Positions 8,162-16,199 are shown, numbered from the stretch's first letter. The stretch is 64,000 bases of DNA from Sulfurimicrobium sp964384915 (GCA_964384915.1 CAYLMA010000001.1:62001-126000); one strand, 5' to 3'. The notes: a model not told the origin generated them from the sequence alone. Numbers and translations: made by a program.

Positions 8162-8218
8162 TGGCGAACATAAGAGGGACGGAATGGCGAACCACGAGGA
8201 AACTTCTAGTTCGCCATT
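8162..8218. promoter_or_regulatory. Operator-like repeats, three TGGCGAAC boxes
   Basis: Two direct copies of TGGCGAAC (8162-8169 and 8185-8192) and one inverted copy (8209-8216) are spaced 23-24 bases apart. The second and third form a 10-bp perfect inverted repeat, AATGGCGAAC (8183-8192) and its complement (8209-8218). They lie just upstream of the first gene of the leftward operon and after the recombinase operon terminator. This spacing, about two helical turns, suits cooperative binding of a repressor or of the adjacent HTH protein. The binding protein is not known. Confidence 0.55.
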
Positions 8219-8231
8219 GCTCGGGGCGCAG

Positions 8232-8262
8232 AAGCAGAAACGGCGAGCACAGGGCTCGCCGT
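8232..8262 (-). terminator. Probable terminator of the recombinase operon
   Basis: A 9-bp perfect stem (8240-8248 and 8254-8262, GC-rich, 5-base loop) lies 28 bases after the stop of the ParB-like gene. On the minus strand it is followed by TTTCTGCTTCT, a moderate T-rich tail. It separates the recombinase operon from the replication operon. Confidence 0.6.
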
Positions 8263-8289
8263 CGTAGCAGATTTGTTGGCGTCAGTGGT

Positions 8290-8775
8290 TCATTTCGCGA
8301 ACCCCAGCGCTTGGCGTTGCTCGCCCCAATCACGTGGCAGTTGGTCACGGCGGCCACGCAAGGTGTGAAGATTCAGGTCACGGGGCTGGCGGCCGTCGAG
8401 GACGGAATCGATGATGTCCGGCGCCAGCGTGGTCAAGCGCAAAACTTCCGCCACCCAACCAGGCTCGAGCTTCAACGATCGGGCCAAGTCATTCGCTGTG
8501 GGATAGCGCCCCTCATCGAGCAATCGCTGCCAGTAGAAAGCTTTGCCCAACATCCTGATCATCGGCAGATCGTGGCCACCGGTACCCAGCACAGAGTCGT
8601 CGCCGGCCGGCGGAATCATTACCTTGCGATTCTGTTTGCGACGGATGGTGAGCGGCACCACCGTCACCCGCTGTTGGCCGGTAGTGTAGTTGCGGGCATC
8701 GCCGCCGATGTCGATACGAACCATCCGCAGCCGGGGATTGTCGGCCTTCGTGACCGGTTTGCTTGGTTGCCTCAT
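8290..8775 (-). CDS. ParB/KorB-like HTH protein linked to the serine recombinase
   Basis: A 161-residue protein. Residues 1-60 are basic and beta-like; residues about 75-130 (PTANDLARSLKLEPGWVAEVLRL, APDIIDSVLDGRQP) match the helix-turn-helix of ParB/KorB proteins, which recognise DNA repeats. Genes of this type usually follow the recombinase of DUF2924-linked elements. The ATG at 8775 overlaps the recombinase stop (ATGA). No CTP-binding ParB box is visible, so it is not a full partition protein; it may help the recombinase choose its site or regulate it. Confidence 0.7.
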   Translation of the reverse strand: MRQPSKPVTKADNPRLRMVRIDIGGDARNYTTGQQRVTVVPLTIRRKQNRKVMIPPAGDDSVLGTGGHDLPMIRMLGKAFYWQRLLDEGRYPTANDLARSLKLEPGWVAEVLRLTTLAPDIIDSVLDGRQPRDLNLHTLRGRRDQLPRDWGEQRQALGFAK

Positions 8776-10190
8776 GCGAACGCATCCTCCGTGGATTCCT
8801 TCATCTCTTCGATCAGGGGATGTGAAGCAATGTCCGCCCCGAGACCGAGCCAACCGTCCTCGCGCCAAAGGATGTCGAGTCCTTGCCCATGTAGTTGGAC
8901 ACGCTCGATCAGCAATTGCGTGATGCGCTGCTGCTCGATCGGAAAAAGCTGTTCCCACACTGCGCCGATGCGTTGCATGGCAATCACCACATGCGCTTCA
9001 TCGAGATCAGCGCCCGCAGCGTGCTTCTGGCAGGAGCGCCACGTGGCCACCAAAATCTCTGGCGAGCGCAGGGCCAGATGGATCTGCTCCAGAACAGCAG
9101 CCTCGATCTCGGCTGCGGGCAGCGCACCGACATCCTTAGCCCCTGGTTGCAGGGTGGCTCCGGCATTCCGCCGCTTGTGCAGGTAGGGCACGTAATAGCG
9201 GTAGAGGCGTCCGTTTTTCTTCTTGGTGAAATGGTGAATCATGCGCTGCCCATCAGGTGCAAAAAGCAGGCCCGCCAGCAGTGCCGGGTGTTCAGTGCGG
9301 TGCTCTCGCGGCCCTTGCTTCCGTCGTTCGATGAAGGCGTGGGCGGCATTCCAGAGTTCCGGAGAAACGATGGCTTGGTGTTGCCCCGGATAACTCTCGC
9401 CCTTGTGCACCATCTCGCCAAGGTAGATGCGGTTGCGCAGCATGGCGAACAAATATTGCTGATCGATCGGTCGGCCAGGGCGATGCAGACCACCCTGGGT
9501 GACCCAGGACTTCGTGGTGTGGCCCTCGATGGCAAGTTCTCGCACAAGCTGCGCTGCCGAACCATGCTCGGCATATCGGCAGAAGATGCCGCGTACCAGC
9601 TCGGCTTCGGCGACATTCACGATCAGCTTTCGCTCGACGACGTCGTACCCGATTGGTGGCATACCGCCCATCCACATACCTTTGGCTTTGCTCGCGGCAA
9701 TCTTGTCGCGGATACGCTCGCCGGTGACCTCGCGCTCGAACTGCGCGAAGGACAGCAGGATGTTGAGTGTGAGCCGCCCCATGGAGGTGGTGGTATTGAA
9801 CTGCTGGGTGACGGAAACGAACGACACCCCGTTGCGGTCGAACACGTCGACCAGTTTGGCGAAATCCGACAGTGCACGGGTTAAGCGATCGATTTTGTAA
9901 ACCACGACGATATCGATCTCGCCGGCCTCGATATCGGCCATGAGACGTTTGAGCCCGGGACGATCCAAGTTGCCACCGGAGTATCCGCCGTCGTCGTAGC
10001 CATCGCCAACTGCAACCCAGCCTTCGTGGCGCTGGCTGGCGACAAATGCCAATCCAGAATCCCGTTGCGCCTCCAGGCTGTTGTACTCCTGGTCCAGTCC
10101 TTCGTCGGTAGATTTGCGCGTATAGATGGCGCAGCGTTTTTTGGGGACGATCGTTGGCGAAGGCGTCGCCATGGTGCGGTTCGCTCTCAT
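8772..10190 (-). CDS. Large serine recombinase
   Basis: A 472-residue site-specific recombinase. The resolvase catalytic domain spans about 18-165 with the nucleophile S27 in YTRKSTDEG, the RDxxxSG-like turn DGGYSGGNLDRPGLK, and YKIDRLTRAL. A pfam07508-type recombinase domain follows (about 190-290), then a C-terminal part with KKKNGRLYRYYVPY and a terminal helical segment. The CxxC pairs of the usual zinc ribbon are missing here (ALLAGLLFAPDGQ instead). The ATG at 10190 overlaps the DUF2924 stop. It should integrate or excise this or a nested element; its att sites are not identified. Confidence 0.9.
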   Translation of the reverse strand: MRANRTMATPSPTIVPKKRCAIYTRKSTDEGLDQEYNSLEAQRDSGLAFVASQRHEGWVAVGDGYDDGGYSGGNLDRPGLKRLMADIEAGEIDIVVVYKIDRLTRALSDFAKLVDVFDRNGVSFVSVTQQFNTTTSMGRLTLNILLSFAQFEREVTGERIRDKIAASKAKGMWMGGMPPIGYDVVERKLIVNVAEAELVRGIFCRYAEHGSAAQLVRELAIEGHTTKSWVTQGGLHRPGRPIDQQYLFAMLRNRIYLGEMVHKGESYPGQHQAIVSPELWNAAHAFIERRKQGPREHRTEHPALLAGLLFAPDGQRMIHHFTKKKNGRLYRYYVPYLHKRRNAGATLQPGAKDVGALPAAEIEAAVLEQIHLALRSPEILVATWRSCQKHAAGADLDEAHVVIAMQRIGAVWEQLFPIEQQRITQLLIERVQLHGQGLDILWREDGWLGLGADIASHPLIEEMKESTEDAFA

Positions 10191-10657
10191 GGCGCCTCCT
10201 GCTTGCTGCGCGTCTTGAGTCCGAAAAATAGCGGGCCTGACCAAGGGCATCCTGTGATTACCCTGGCCAGCGCCGTCAGGCTCGTGAAGCGCTGCCCCCG
10301 GTATTCGAAGTCGCGCACGCCGCGCACCAGAACATGGTGTTCGACATCATCATAGATGCGCGTCAGGATGGTGCCCGGCAGGAGGCGATCGGCTTCGCGC
10401 TGAAGATTCTTGGGCAGCACTCCGGTTTCGCCGATGCTCTCCAGTTTGCGCCGTACCGATACCTTGAGACCGCCGAATGCCCGCTCCTGGAGCTTGTAAG
10501 CCAGTCGGCTCTCCAGCCAGGTACGGTGATGATGATTCGGTCGCTGATCGAAATGCTCGTCCCACAATGCCCAGATGCTGTCCATGGGCAACAGGGGAAG
10601 TTGAGCGATGCGAGCCGAGACTGTTGCCGTATCGGGCAGGGGTGCGTGTGTCGTCAT
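10187..10657 (-). CDS. DUF2924 protein
   Basis: A 156-residue protein matching DUF2924: LWDEHFDQRPNHHHRTWLES, LAYKLQERAFGG, then PGTILTRIYDDVEHHVLV and FEYRGQRFTSLTALARVITG followed by WSGPLFFGL. AAGGAG lies 7 bases before the ATG at 10657. It overlaps the recombinase gene by four bases, the usual linkage for this family, which suggests it assists or controls the recombinase. Its C-terminal part resembles DNA-contacting domains seen next to restriction and recombinase proteins. The molecular role is not established. Confidence 0.85.
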   Translation of the reverse strand: MTTHAPLPDTATVSARIAQLPLLPMDSIWALWDEHFDQRPNHHHRTWLESRLAYKLQERAFGGLKVSVRRKLESIGETGVLPKNLQREADRLLPGTILTRIYDDVEHHVLVRGVRDFEYRGQRFTSLTALARVITGCPWSGPLFFGLKTRSKQEAP

Positions 10658-10881
10658 GGGCGAACTCCTTCTTGCTGATTGGGGTTCGCATTCACGCGCT
10701 GTGGGTGGGAGAAGCCAAGGCAAACCGGCTCTCTACGACCAGATTTATCTGGATCGTCTGACGCTGAATTTCTGGTGCGCAGTCGCAACAATGCTGCAGA
10801 GAGCAAGTCGGCGATTTCTTCGTGCGCGTGTCGGGGACTTGGGGTACCCCGGTCGATGGAGATGAGTTTGATGTCGTGCAT
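10654..10881 (-). CDS. Small hypothetical protein opening the recombinase operon
   Basis: A 75-residue protein from ATG 10881 whose stop overlaps the DUF2924 start (ATGA). The middle holds a helix (EEIADLLSAALLRLRTR) and the end reads LGFSHPQRVNANPNQQEG. Its ribosome-binding site is weak. The overlap and the helix-plus-tail layout resemble small proteins often found ahead of DUF2924-recombinase pairs. No function is known. It would make the operon four genes with ATGA joints throughout. Confidence 0.55.
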   Translation of the reverse strand: MHDIKLISIDRGTPSPRHAHEEIADLLSAALLRLRTRNSASDDPDKSGRREPVCLGFSHPQRVNANPNQQEGVRP

Positions 10882-10973
10882 GATGGCAAGCGTTCCATGA
10901 GGTAACGTTGCTCATGCTATGTACGAAGGCGACTCCGGGTAACGCGTTTTGGCGGGAGTGCGCGGCTTTTACG

Positions 10974-11831
10974 CTAGTTGGTGCGCTGAGTGAACCTGTA
11001 GTGATCAGGCATTTTTGGTCGAGCGCTGGCATGCACTTCGGTGATACGGAATTCGTACCCGAAATCGGTCATCTGATTCAGCGGAACTTCGACAAACGAG
11101 GTCGGCCCCGCGCCAGTGGATTGAGGCCCGACGTCAGGCCACGTCTTGAACAGCGCCCGATATTCCTTCTCTCGGCTGTAGCTCTGGCCGCACAGGTAGA
11201 AGGCACACAATCTGGAGATACCTTGGAGCACAAACTCGCGGCCATGCTGCTGGCGGATCATCGAGATCAGATCTATCAGCAGTGGGATGGGCGTCCCTGG
11301 CTTCGGTTCGTAGACGATCTTCCGGAAGTTTGGGTTCTTTGCCGTGATGTCGAGGGTCAGCCGAACGCCATCAGACACGGCGAAGTTCCTCCAGAAGTAC
11401 TCTTCGTCGTCTGGCAACAGGCTGGCTTCGGTGAACGATGCATAGAACAACTGAGGCATTAGCAGGGCGCGATAGGTTGGTGTGCCGCTCGTATCAGGCT
11501 CAAGGTATCCAAGCAGCCCATGCGTCTGACAGAAGGTAACGATCTCACCATCGTTGAGTCGCTTCTCGATGTTCGTCAACCGAAAGATGCCCGTTGAGAG
11601 AATGTTTTCTGCCGCCTCGCGCGATGTGTAGTGATAGACGGTCGCCGAGCGAACGCTTGGCCATAGATAGCCCGTGATCGCATCCGACAACCTCGGATTT
11701 GGCTTCGCCATGTCGCTGACGGTCTTGTCCGTCACGGTGATATCTTGTAGTTGCATGACCTCGAAAATGCCATACTTCGAGAGGATCGCATTGATGTCGG
11801 CGACAATGGCGTTCATGGTCATGATCCACAT
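10974..11831 (-). CDS. DUF2971 protein
   Basis: A 285-residue soluble protein. The core begins with VYHYTSREAAENILSTGIFR and LTNIEKRLNDGE, the DUF2971 hallmark; FWRNFAVSDGVRLTLDI and SREKEYRALF correspond to its later blocks. The H-Y-T opening and the late glutamate recall ADP-ribosyltransferase-like folds, but this is only a resemblance I see by eye. It is the last gene after XRE and ImmA/IrrE-type genes, 9 bases downstream of the latter. The ATG at 11831 was used; ATGs at 11822 and 11816 are possible. In this setting it could be an effector controlled by the regulator-protease pair. Confidence 0.7.
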   Translation of the reverse strand: MWIMTMNAIVADINAILSKYGIFEVMQLQDITVTDKTVSDMAKPNPRLSDAITGYLWPSVRSATVYHYTSREAAENILSTGIFRLTNIEKRLNDGEIVTFCQTHGLLGYLEPDTSGTPTYRALLMPQLFYASFTEASLLPDDEEYFWRNFAVSDGVRLTLDITAKNPNFRKIVYEPKPGTPIPLLIDLISMIRQQHGREFVLQGISRLCAFYLCGQSYSREKEYRALFKTWPDVGPQSTGAGPTSFVEVPLNQMTDFGYEFRITEVHASARPKMPDHYRFTQRTN

Positions 11832-11840
11832 TGCAGCCTA

Positions 11841-12770
11841 TCAGCGAACCGGCAATTGGCCGGCCGAGACGAACTGATCAAAGCTATCGAAACTTTCCTC
11901 GTCTTGCCACGACCGATCCCATGATCGTGGCTCGGCGTTTTCGAGCAGTAGCAGCGTGAGGATTCGATCACGTGCGCTGTAGCTGTGCTTGAACTCCCAC
12001 AGCTTCATGTGGGCTGACTCTTCCGGGCACCAGATCGCGGCTGACATTTCCGTGCCATCCCATTCTTGCTCGATGCTGGTATCAGCTGCCAGCGTGCCCG
12101 GCAATGGCTCCTGTGGATCACCATTGCGCCGGATGCGCGCCCGCGTCCTGACGGCACTGCTGCTGCGCCATTCGTACTTCACGAAGCCATTGTCCCAATA
12201 GACGAGGATCGCACGCTGCTTGGTGAACTTGATAAAGCGGATGCACAACGCCTCGAACGAGACCTGGAACCGCTTGGCGATCGCACTGAGGACATGTAGA
12301 TCGATGCGCTGATTCGATATCCACTCGCGCAGCAGATCGCCAGGCATCAGCAGGTTGCCGGCGAACTCGTCGGCTTCGCGCTCAATCTGGCGAAGGCCAT
12401 CGATGCCGGTGTGAACGCTCTGGCTGTCGCAGTTGAAACTCTGCTGCTGACTGCGATGCAAGATGAAGTGGCCCAATTCATGGGCGATGGTGAAGCGTTG
12501 CCGCTCACGCCGAGCCTTGCCGTTGTAGGCAATGCCCCATACAGCGTGGTCGTCAGGATCGCGTGCCAGCATCCCTTCGAAGGCGTCGCCATTGATTTCC
12601 ACTGGCGACTTGATCTCCCGGACGCCCGTACCGTAGGGTGTGGACGGCAGCATCTGCCGGACGATTTCCAAATCGGTGGCGTCGGGCATGCCCTCGCTGT
12701 ACCAGGCCCGCAGCCACTTGATGACATGGCTGGAGGCAATGGAACCCGTCAGGGCCTGCGCTGCGCTCAA
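11841..12770 (-). CDS. ImmA/IrrE-type metallopeptidase
   Basis: A 309-residue zinc peptidase. The HExxH site is HELGH at 97-101 in FTIAHELGHFILHR, with EREADEFAGNLLMP about 35-50 residues later providing the third ligand. ImmA/IrrE enzymes cleave the XRE-type repressor that partners them. The only start is a TTG at 12770; GAGGA abuts it directly, which is a poor spacing, and the XRE stop lies in the same frame two codons upstream. Translation therefore depends on coupling to the XRE gene or on read-through. The C-terminal 120 residues have no recognised domain. Confidence 0.85.
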   Translation of the reverse strand: MSAAQALTGSIASSHVIKWLRAWYSEGMPDATDLEIVRQMLPSTPYGTGVREIKSPVEINGDAFEGMLARDPDDHAVWGIAYNGKARRERQRFTIAHELGHFILHRSQQQSFNCDSQSVHTGIDGLRQIEREADEFAGNLLMPGDLLREWISNQRIDLHVLSAIAKRFQVSFEALCIRFIKFTKQRAILVYWDNGFVKYEWRSSSAVRTRARIRRNGDPQEPLPGTLAADTSIEQEWDGTEMSAAIWCPEESAHMKLWEFKHSYSARDRILTLLLLENAEPRSWDRSWQDEESFDSFDQFVSAGQLPVR

Positions 12771-12773
12771 TCC

Positions 12774-13109
12774 TCAGTCCCCGCTCTTGCGCGAAAAAAT
12801 CATCTTGAGAACGTCTTGGTAGTGTTTCTTCTCTTCCTCTGACATCCCGGCGTACTCGCGGAAGAAGGCCACATCCTCAAGGCTGGCTTCGGGAACCTCC
12901 TGGATTGGCTCCCCCATGATGTCCTCCATCGTCACGCCCAGCAGCTTGGCCAGTGCCTGAACCCGTTCGGCGGACGGGCGTTGGCCGTCCTTCATTTCCA
13001 GTTCCCAGATGTACGCCTTGGTACATCCGACCGCGTCGGCGACCTGCTGCAGAGTCAATTTCTTTGCCTCGCGCAAACGCCGCAGGCGTACTCCTAACGC
13101 CGAAGCCAT
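12774..13109 (-). CDS. XRE-family repressor
   Basis: A 111-residue regulator. An HTH_3 domain covers about 3-62 (LGVRLRRLREAKKLTLQQVA, VGCTKAYIWELEM), and the C-terminal part is helical and acidic (PEASLEDVAFFREYAGMSEEE), a common dimerisation and protease-recognition tail. The ATG at 13109 has GAGGAG 7 bases upstream; an in-frame TTG further up overlaps that site. It heads the leftward trio and faces the divergent pair at 13355-15547, so it probably controls both through the 245-base gap. Confidence 0.88.
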   Translation of the reverse strand: MASALGVRLRRLREAKKLTLQQVADAVGCTKAYIWELEMKDGQRPSAERVQALAKLLGVTMEDIMGEPIQEVPEASLEDVAFFREYAGMSEEEKKHYQDVLKMIFSRKSGD

Positions 13110-13205
13110 GGCGATGCTCCTCAAGTTGAAAGACAGTCAGTGAATGAAAGCAAGTGCGACAGTATAGCCACGTGATACATGAAAGGTCTAGATGTGCTTA
13201 TTTGA

Positions 13206-13234
13206 TTGACAAGCGGAAATCTGCGGTTCAGAAT
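13206..13234 (+). promoter_or_regulatory. Candidate promoter for the 411-residue gene
   Basis: TTGACA at 13206-13211 is separated by 17 bases from CAGAAT at 13229-13234, which matches 4 of 6 of the -10 consensus. It lies about 120 bases before the ATG at 13355 in the divergent gap. On the other strand TATACT is readable from 13166 to 13161 but has no matching -35 box. Assignment is by eye. Confidence 0.45.
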
Positions 13235-13354
13235 CGCGCTTGTATCTCGCAGCTTTACTTGTACGAGGTGCGTGTTCAGTAACCATGTCGATGGCCAGTG
13301 CATTCCGAACATCGGTCGCAGACCTCCGACGCCGATCCAGAAAGGACGAACAAG

Positions 13355-14590
13355 ATGAAGAAGACCTTTGTCGACGTGATGCTCGAGCTGCCGGTGGACG
13401 CCACGCTACGCCACTTCCTAACCTCTCACGGCCTGCCGGTGCCCGATGGCTTTGCATGGGACGATGCGCCGGAGACCAGTCAGTTCCTGGTCGAGGCGGT
13501 CAAAGTCTGGCCCGACACTGCCGCCCTCGACCGGATGACAGCCAACCTGATGGCCAGCGTCCAGTTGGGCGACGAGGCCGGCAAGCAGGCAATGTTCGAG
13601 GCCGTTGTGGCAGACGCTGCTGCACTGGCGGGGCTGACGCTGTGCCAGAGCGACATTCATCGCTCGTTCTGGCTCTACGTCCACCATCCGGCATTATTTG
13701 ACCGTGCCTACGATTTCAGCTTCTGGGAAAACCACGGGCCTCAGACCCAGCAATACGACTTGGGCCTGAAACGTCAGCCGATCATGGCAGACAGTGCGCT
13801 GGTTGCGCTGCGCCAGGCAATCTCGGCCTTCTACAAGCGCGAACTCCAATGCGGCGACGGCAGCGAGGCGCACTTGGTCGAGCGCAGTCCAGGCGTGTTC
13901 CTGCTGTCCGTCCACATCAAGGATATGGCGATGCTACGGTTGGAATTCGAGGGCTCGACCCTGAAGCGCCGCGTTGGCAATCCCAATATCCACATGGTGC
14001 TGGAGTACGCCAAGTCCACCGGCGTAGTGCGTACTCTGGTGCGCGGCGGTGCGAAATACCAGCAGATGCTGGTCGAGGCATTCGCCGAGCATGTGCTGGG
14101 CGTCAAAGCGAACGCGCACCGGATCAAGTCGCCGACCCTGGAATTGTCGATGCTGCGCACCGGCTTCGAGGTACCGGAAGCGTTCGAGGACGGGTTCTCG
14201 ATGGTGCAACTCAAGGCAATCACGCTCCTCAGCCCGGACAGCGCACTGAAGATCGACTGTACTGCGATGCAGTCCAGCCAGCAACGCTCCGTACATGAAC
14301 TGTTGAAGGAGAAGCTGCCCGGCCCGCTCGAAGGCCAGTGGGCAGTGACGGCGGCACAGGTCAATCTGTACTACCCGCCTGAACCCGGAAGGACGCGTCC
14401 CAAGGTGGTCACCATCGAAGTGACCAGCAAGGGGCGTCTGAACCTGCATAAGTTCGACGCCAAGATGCAGGCGCAACTGGAGGGCTATCTGGTCGCGGTG
14501 GGTATCTTGCAGAAGGGCCAAACCTTGAGCGTGCAGGAGCCGCCTCCGGAAACGGATGTGATGAATTCGTCGCCGGTGCTGGAGGACTGA
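13355..14590 (+). CDS. Unrecognised 411-residue island protein
   Basis: A soluble protein of 411 residues with no signal peptide or membrane segment. I recognise no domain. Features seen: an N-terminal helical region, a middle part with FWLYVHHPALFDRAYDFSFW, a conserved-looking core with MLRLEFEGSTLKRRVGNP and LVRGGAKYQQMLVEAFAEH, and a mixed C-terminal part ending in an acidic tail. The ATG at 13355 follows AAAGGA by 8 bases; an upstream in-frame GTG lacks such a site. Only 3 bases separate it from the zinc-ribbon gene, so the two form an operon, divergent from the XRE-ImmA-DUF2971 genes. Confidence 0.7.
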   Translation: MKKTFVDVMLELPVDATLRHFLTSHGLPVPDGFAWDDAPETSQFLVEAVKVWPDTAALDRMTANLMASVQLGDEAGKQAMFEAVVADAAALAGLTLCQSDIHRSFWLYVHHPALFDRAYDFSFWENHGPQTQQYDLGLKRQPIMADSALVALRQAISAFYKRELQCGDGSEAHLVERSPGVFLLSVHIKDMAMLRLEFEGSTLKRRVGNPNIHMVLEYAKSTGVVRTLVRGGAKYQQMLVEAFAEHVLGVKANAHRIKSPTLELSMLRTGFEVPEAFEDGFSMVQLKAITLLSPDSALKIDCTAMQSSQQRSVHELLKEKLPGPLEGQWAVTAAQVNLYYPPEPGRTRPKVVTIEVTSKGRLNLHKFDAKMQAQLEGYLVAVGILQKGQTLSVQEPPPETDVMNSSPVLED

Positions 14591-14593
14591 TCC

Positions 14594-15547
14594 ATGACGG
14601 GGCACGATGCCTGGGCCCTGGTCTGCCGGTTGTTCGCTGGCGGCACACCGGTACTGCGCGCGACGCTGTCGCCGCGTGAGGTGGCCGCATTGTCCGTCCT
14701 CGGCAAGGCGATCAAACCGACGACGCTGGATTCACAGTTCGTGCTCTGCCCCCACTGCCAGCAGCATCGGGCACAGGTTTGGGGCGACGGTCGTGGCGGG
14801 CGCATGTGCCGTTGCCCGGAGTGCGGGCCGGTCACCGTCGAGACCGACGATGTCGCGGCACTGGCCCTGGATGAGGATTGGCTGCGCCAGAAGATGCGCC
14901 TCGCGCTGGGGATCGAGAGTCGCGACGGCATCGATGATCTAGGCGACGGGGTGTGGCGGCTCGGCGATGCCCGCCGTTCGCCCGTGCTGTTGGCCCGCGA
15001 CTTGACGCGGGTATGGCAAGAACCTGCACTACTGGATCGGGTGCGGGTGGCCGGTGGCGACATCCGAGTGATTTCACCAAGGCCACGCACCACGCGTGGA
15101 TCGCCATTCGGTATTGGCGTGGAGTGGCTGGCGCTGGAGGAACGTTTCACGTTCTACGGTGGCGGGATCTCGTTTATCGGCAGTGCATCACCATCCACGA
15201 AACCAGTAGTTGATGATCCAGCCACGCCGGTGAACGGGCCGTTCTCGGCGGACTTCAAATGGGCGATGCTGCCGGATGGCAATGGCACTCCGATCCGATT
15301 CACCGACGGTCAGGCCAAGGTGTTCGCAGCACTGTGGTCGTTCAAAGGGGGAGCCACGACGGCGGAACGGATCATGCAACGAGCGGGTCTGGATAGTGCC
15401 AAGCCGAGCGACCTGTTCAAGATCAAGTCGAAGGACAAGGGCAAGCCAGAACCCGAGGCGCAGCACGCAGCCTACGGTGCGCTCGTGGTCACGCAGCAAC
15501 GTGCAGGGCTGTACTCGATGCCGTGCGCAGCAGGTGCGTTAGCGTAA
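14594..15547 (+). CDS. Unrecognised 317-residue zinc-ribbon protein
   Basis: The visible domain is a zinc ribbon at about 50-80: CPHC (52-55) and CRCPEC (72-77). The rest is unassigned; a middle beta-rich part (RSPVLLARDLTRVW, FYGGGISFIG) is followed by a helical stretch with KVFAALWSFKGG and a basic KIKSKDKGKPEPE segment that could contact nucleic acid. It begins 3 bases after the preceding gene. A nucleic-acid or sensor role fits the ribbon, but the function is unknown. Confidence 0.7.
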   Translation: MTGHDAWALVCRLFAGGTPVLRATLSPREVAALSVLGKAIKPTTLDSQFVLCPHCQQHRAQVWGDGRGGRMCRCPECGPVTVETDDVAALALDEDWLRQKMRLALGIESRDGIDDLGDGVWRLGDARRSPVLLARDLTRVWQEPALLDRVRVAGGDIRVISPRPRTTRGSPFGIGVEWLALEERFTFYGGGISFIGSASPSTKPVVDDPATPVNGPFSADFKWAMLPDGNGTPIRFTDGQAKVFAALWSFKGGATTAERIMQRAGLDSAKPSDLFKIKSKDKGKPEPEAQHAAYGALVVTQQRAGLYSMPCAAGALA

Positions 15548-15670
15548 ACCTTACGACCCCATGAAACCAGACATCAAGAAAGGAGATTTATGACATAAGC
15601 CCAATACCCGATGCGCCCAGGCTCGCGCTGATTTCCAGAGCCACTTTTTTCATCTCTTGGAGTATTCGAA

Positions 15671-15901
15671 ATGACCGGAAAGAACCAATGGGTTGTACCC
15701 ATCAATGGCGGTGATCAGTGGGGTGTGCGCGGAGAAGGTAACGAACGCATCACATCGATCCATGATACGCAGCGAGAGGCGATTGACCGCGCAAGGGGCA
15801 TCGCCGTCAACCAACAGAGTGAGTTGCTCATCCAGGGACGAGACGGGCAGATCCGTGAGCGCAACAGCTACGGCGACGATCCGTTTCCGCCCAAGGGATG
15901 A
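15671..15901 (+). CDS. DUF2188 protein
   Basis: A 76-residue protein of the DUF2188 family: WVVPINGGDQWGVRGEGNER, HDTQREAIDRARGIA, and the tail GRDGQIRERNSYGDDPFPPK, which is nearly the family consensus. Such proteins are small, single-domain and common on mobile DNA and plasmids. Their role is not known. TTGGAG lies 8 bases before the ATG. It is the last recognisable island gene before tRNA-Phe and is read on the same strand as the two unrecognised genes, 123 bases after them. Confidence 0.85.
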   Translation: MTGKNQWVVPINGGDQWGVRGEGNERITSIHDTQREAIDRARGIAVNQQSELLIQGRDGQIRERNSYGDDPFPPKG

Positions 15902-16161
15902 CTCTGGGGTTTGCCTCGCCCACTTGCGGTTTGATGCACGACAATTCTGCTCGTGCAGACACGCAAGCAAACCACTCCCGATGGCACGCGCATAAGTGTT
16001 TGACGAACAACGCAGACTGCGTGTGCCACGGTGAAAGAGTTGGTGGAGATTTTGAGAGAACAGAGGGCAGAAGAGAGTCAAACCGGCTGCCCTTCGGCCC
16101 AGGCCGTGCCCACCCCCGGCACACGCAGAATGGGCGCGAACCCCGCGTGGTTTGCGGGAAG
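15902..16161. other. Gene-free stretch at the probable right end of the island
   Basis: About 260 bases without a supported gene. Short open frames exist on both strands but lack ribosome-binding sites or family resemblance. This is where the island-chromosome junction most likely falls. No direct repeat of the tRNA 3' end is visible inside the window. Confidence 0.5.
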
Positions 16162-16199
16162 CAGAAATGGAAACGCCCAACCGAGAAGGGTTGGGCGTT
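16162..16199 (-). terminator. Terminator of tRNA-Phe
   Basis: An 11-bp perfect stem (16172-16182 and 16189-16199, GC-rich, 6-base loop) follows the tRNA by 6 bases. On the minus strand it is followed by TTTCCATTTCT. It terminates the leftward tRNA transcript and shows that the tRNA 3' flank is intact. Confidence 0.75.

Noticed and set aside
10908..11462. Plus-strand frame opposite the DUF2971 gene
   Set aside because: Antisense to a gene with clear family blocks and no ribosome-binding site.
15561..15599. Ten-codon frame followed by a good AAAGGAG and ATG-ACA-TAA
   Set aside because: Too short to be a gene; may be a chance site or the remnant of a leader.
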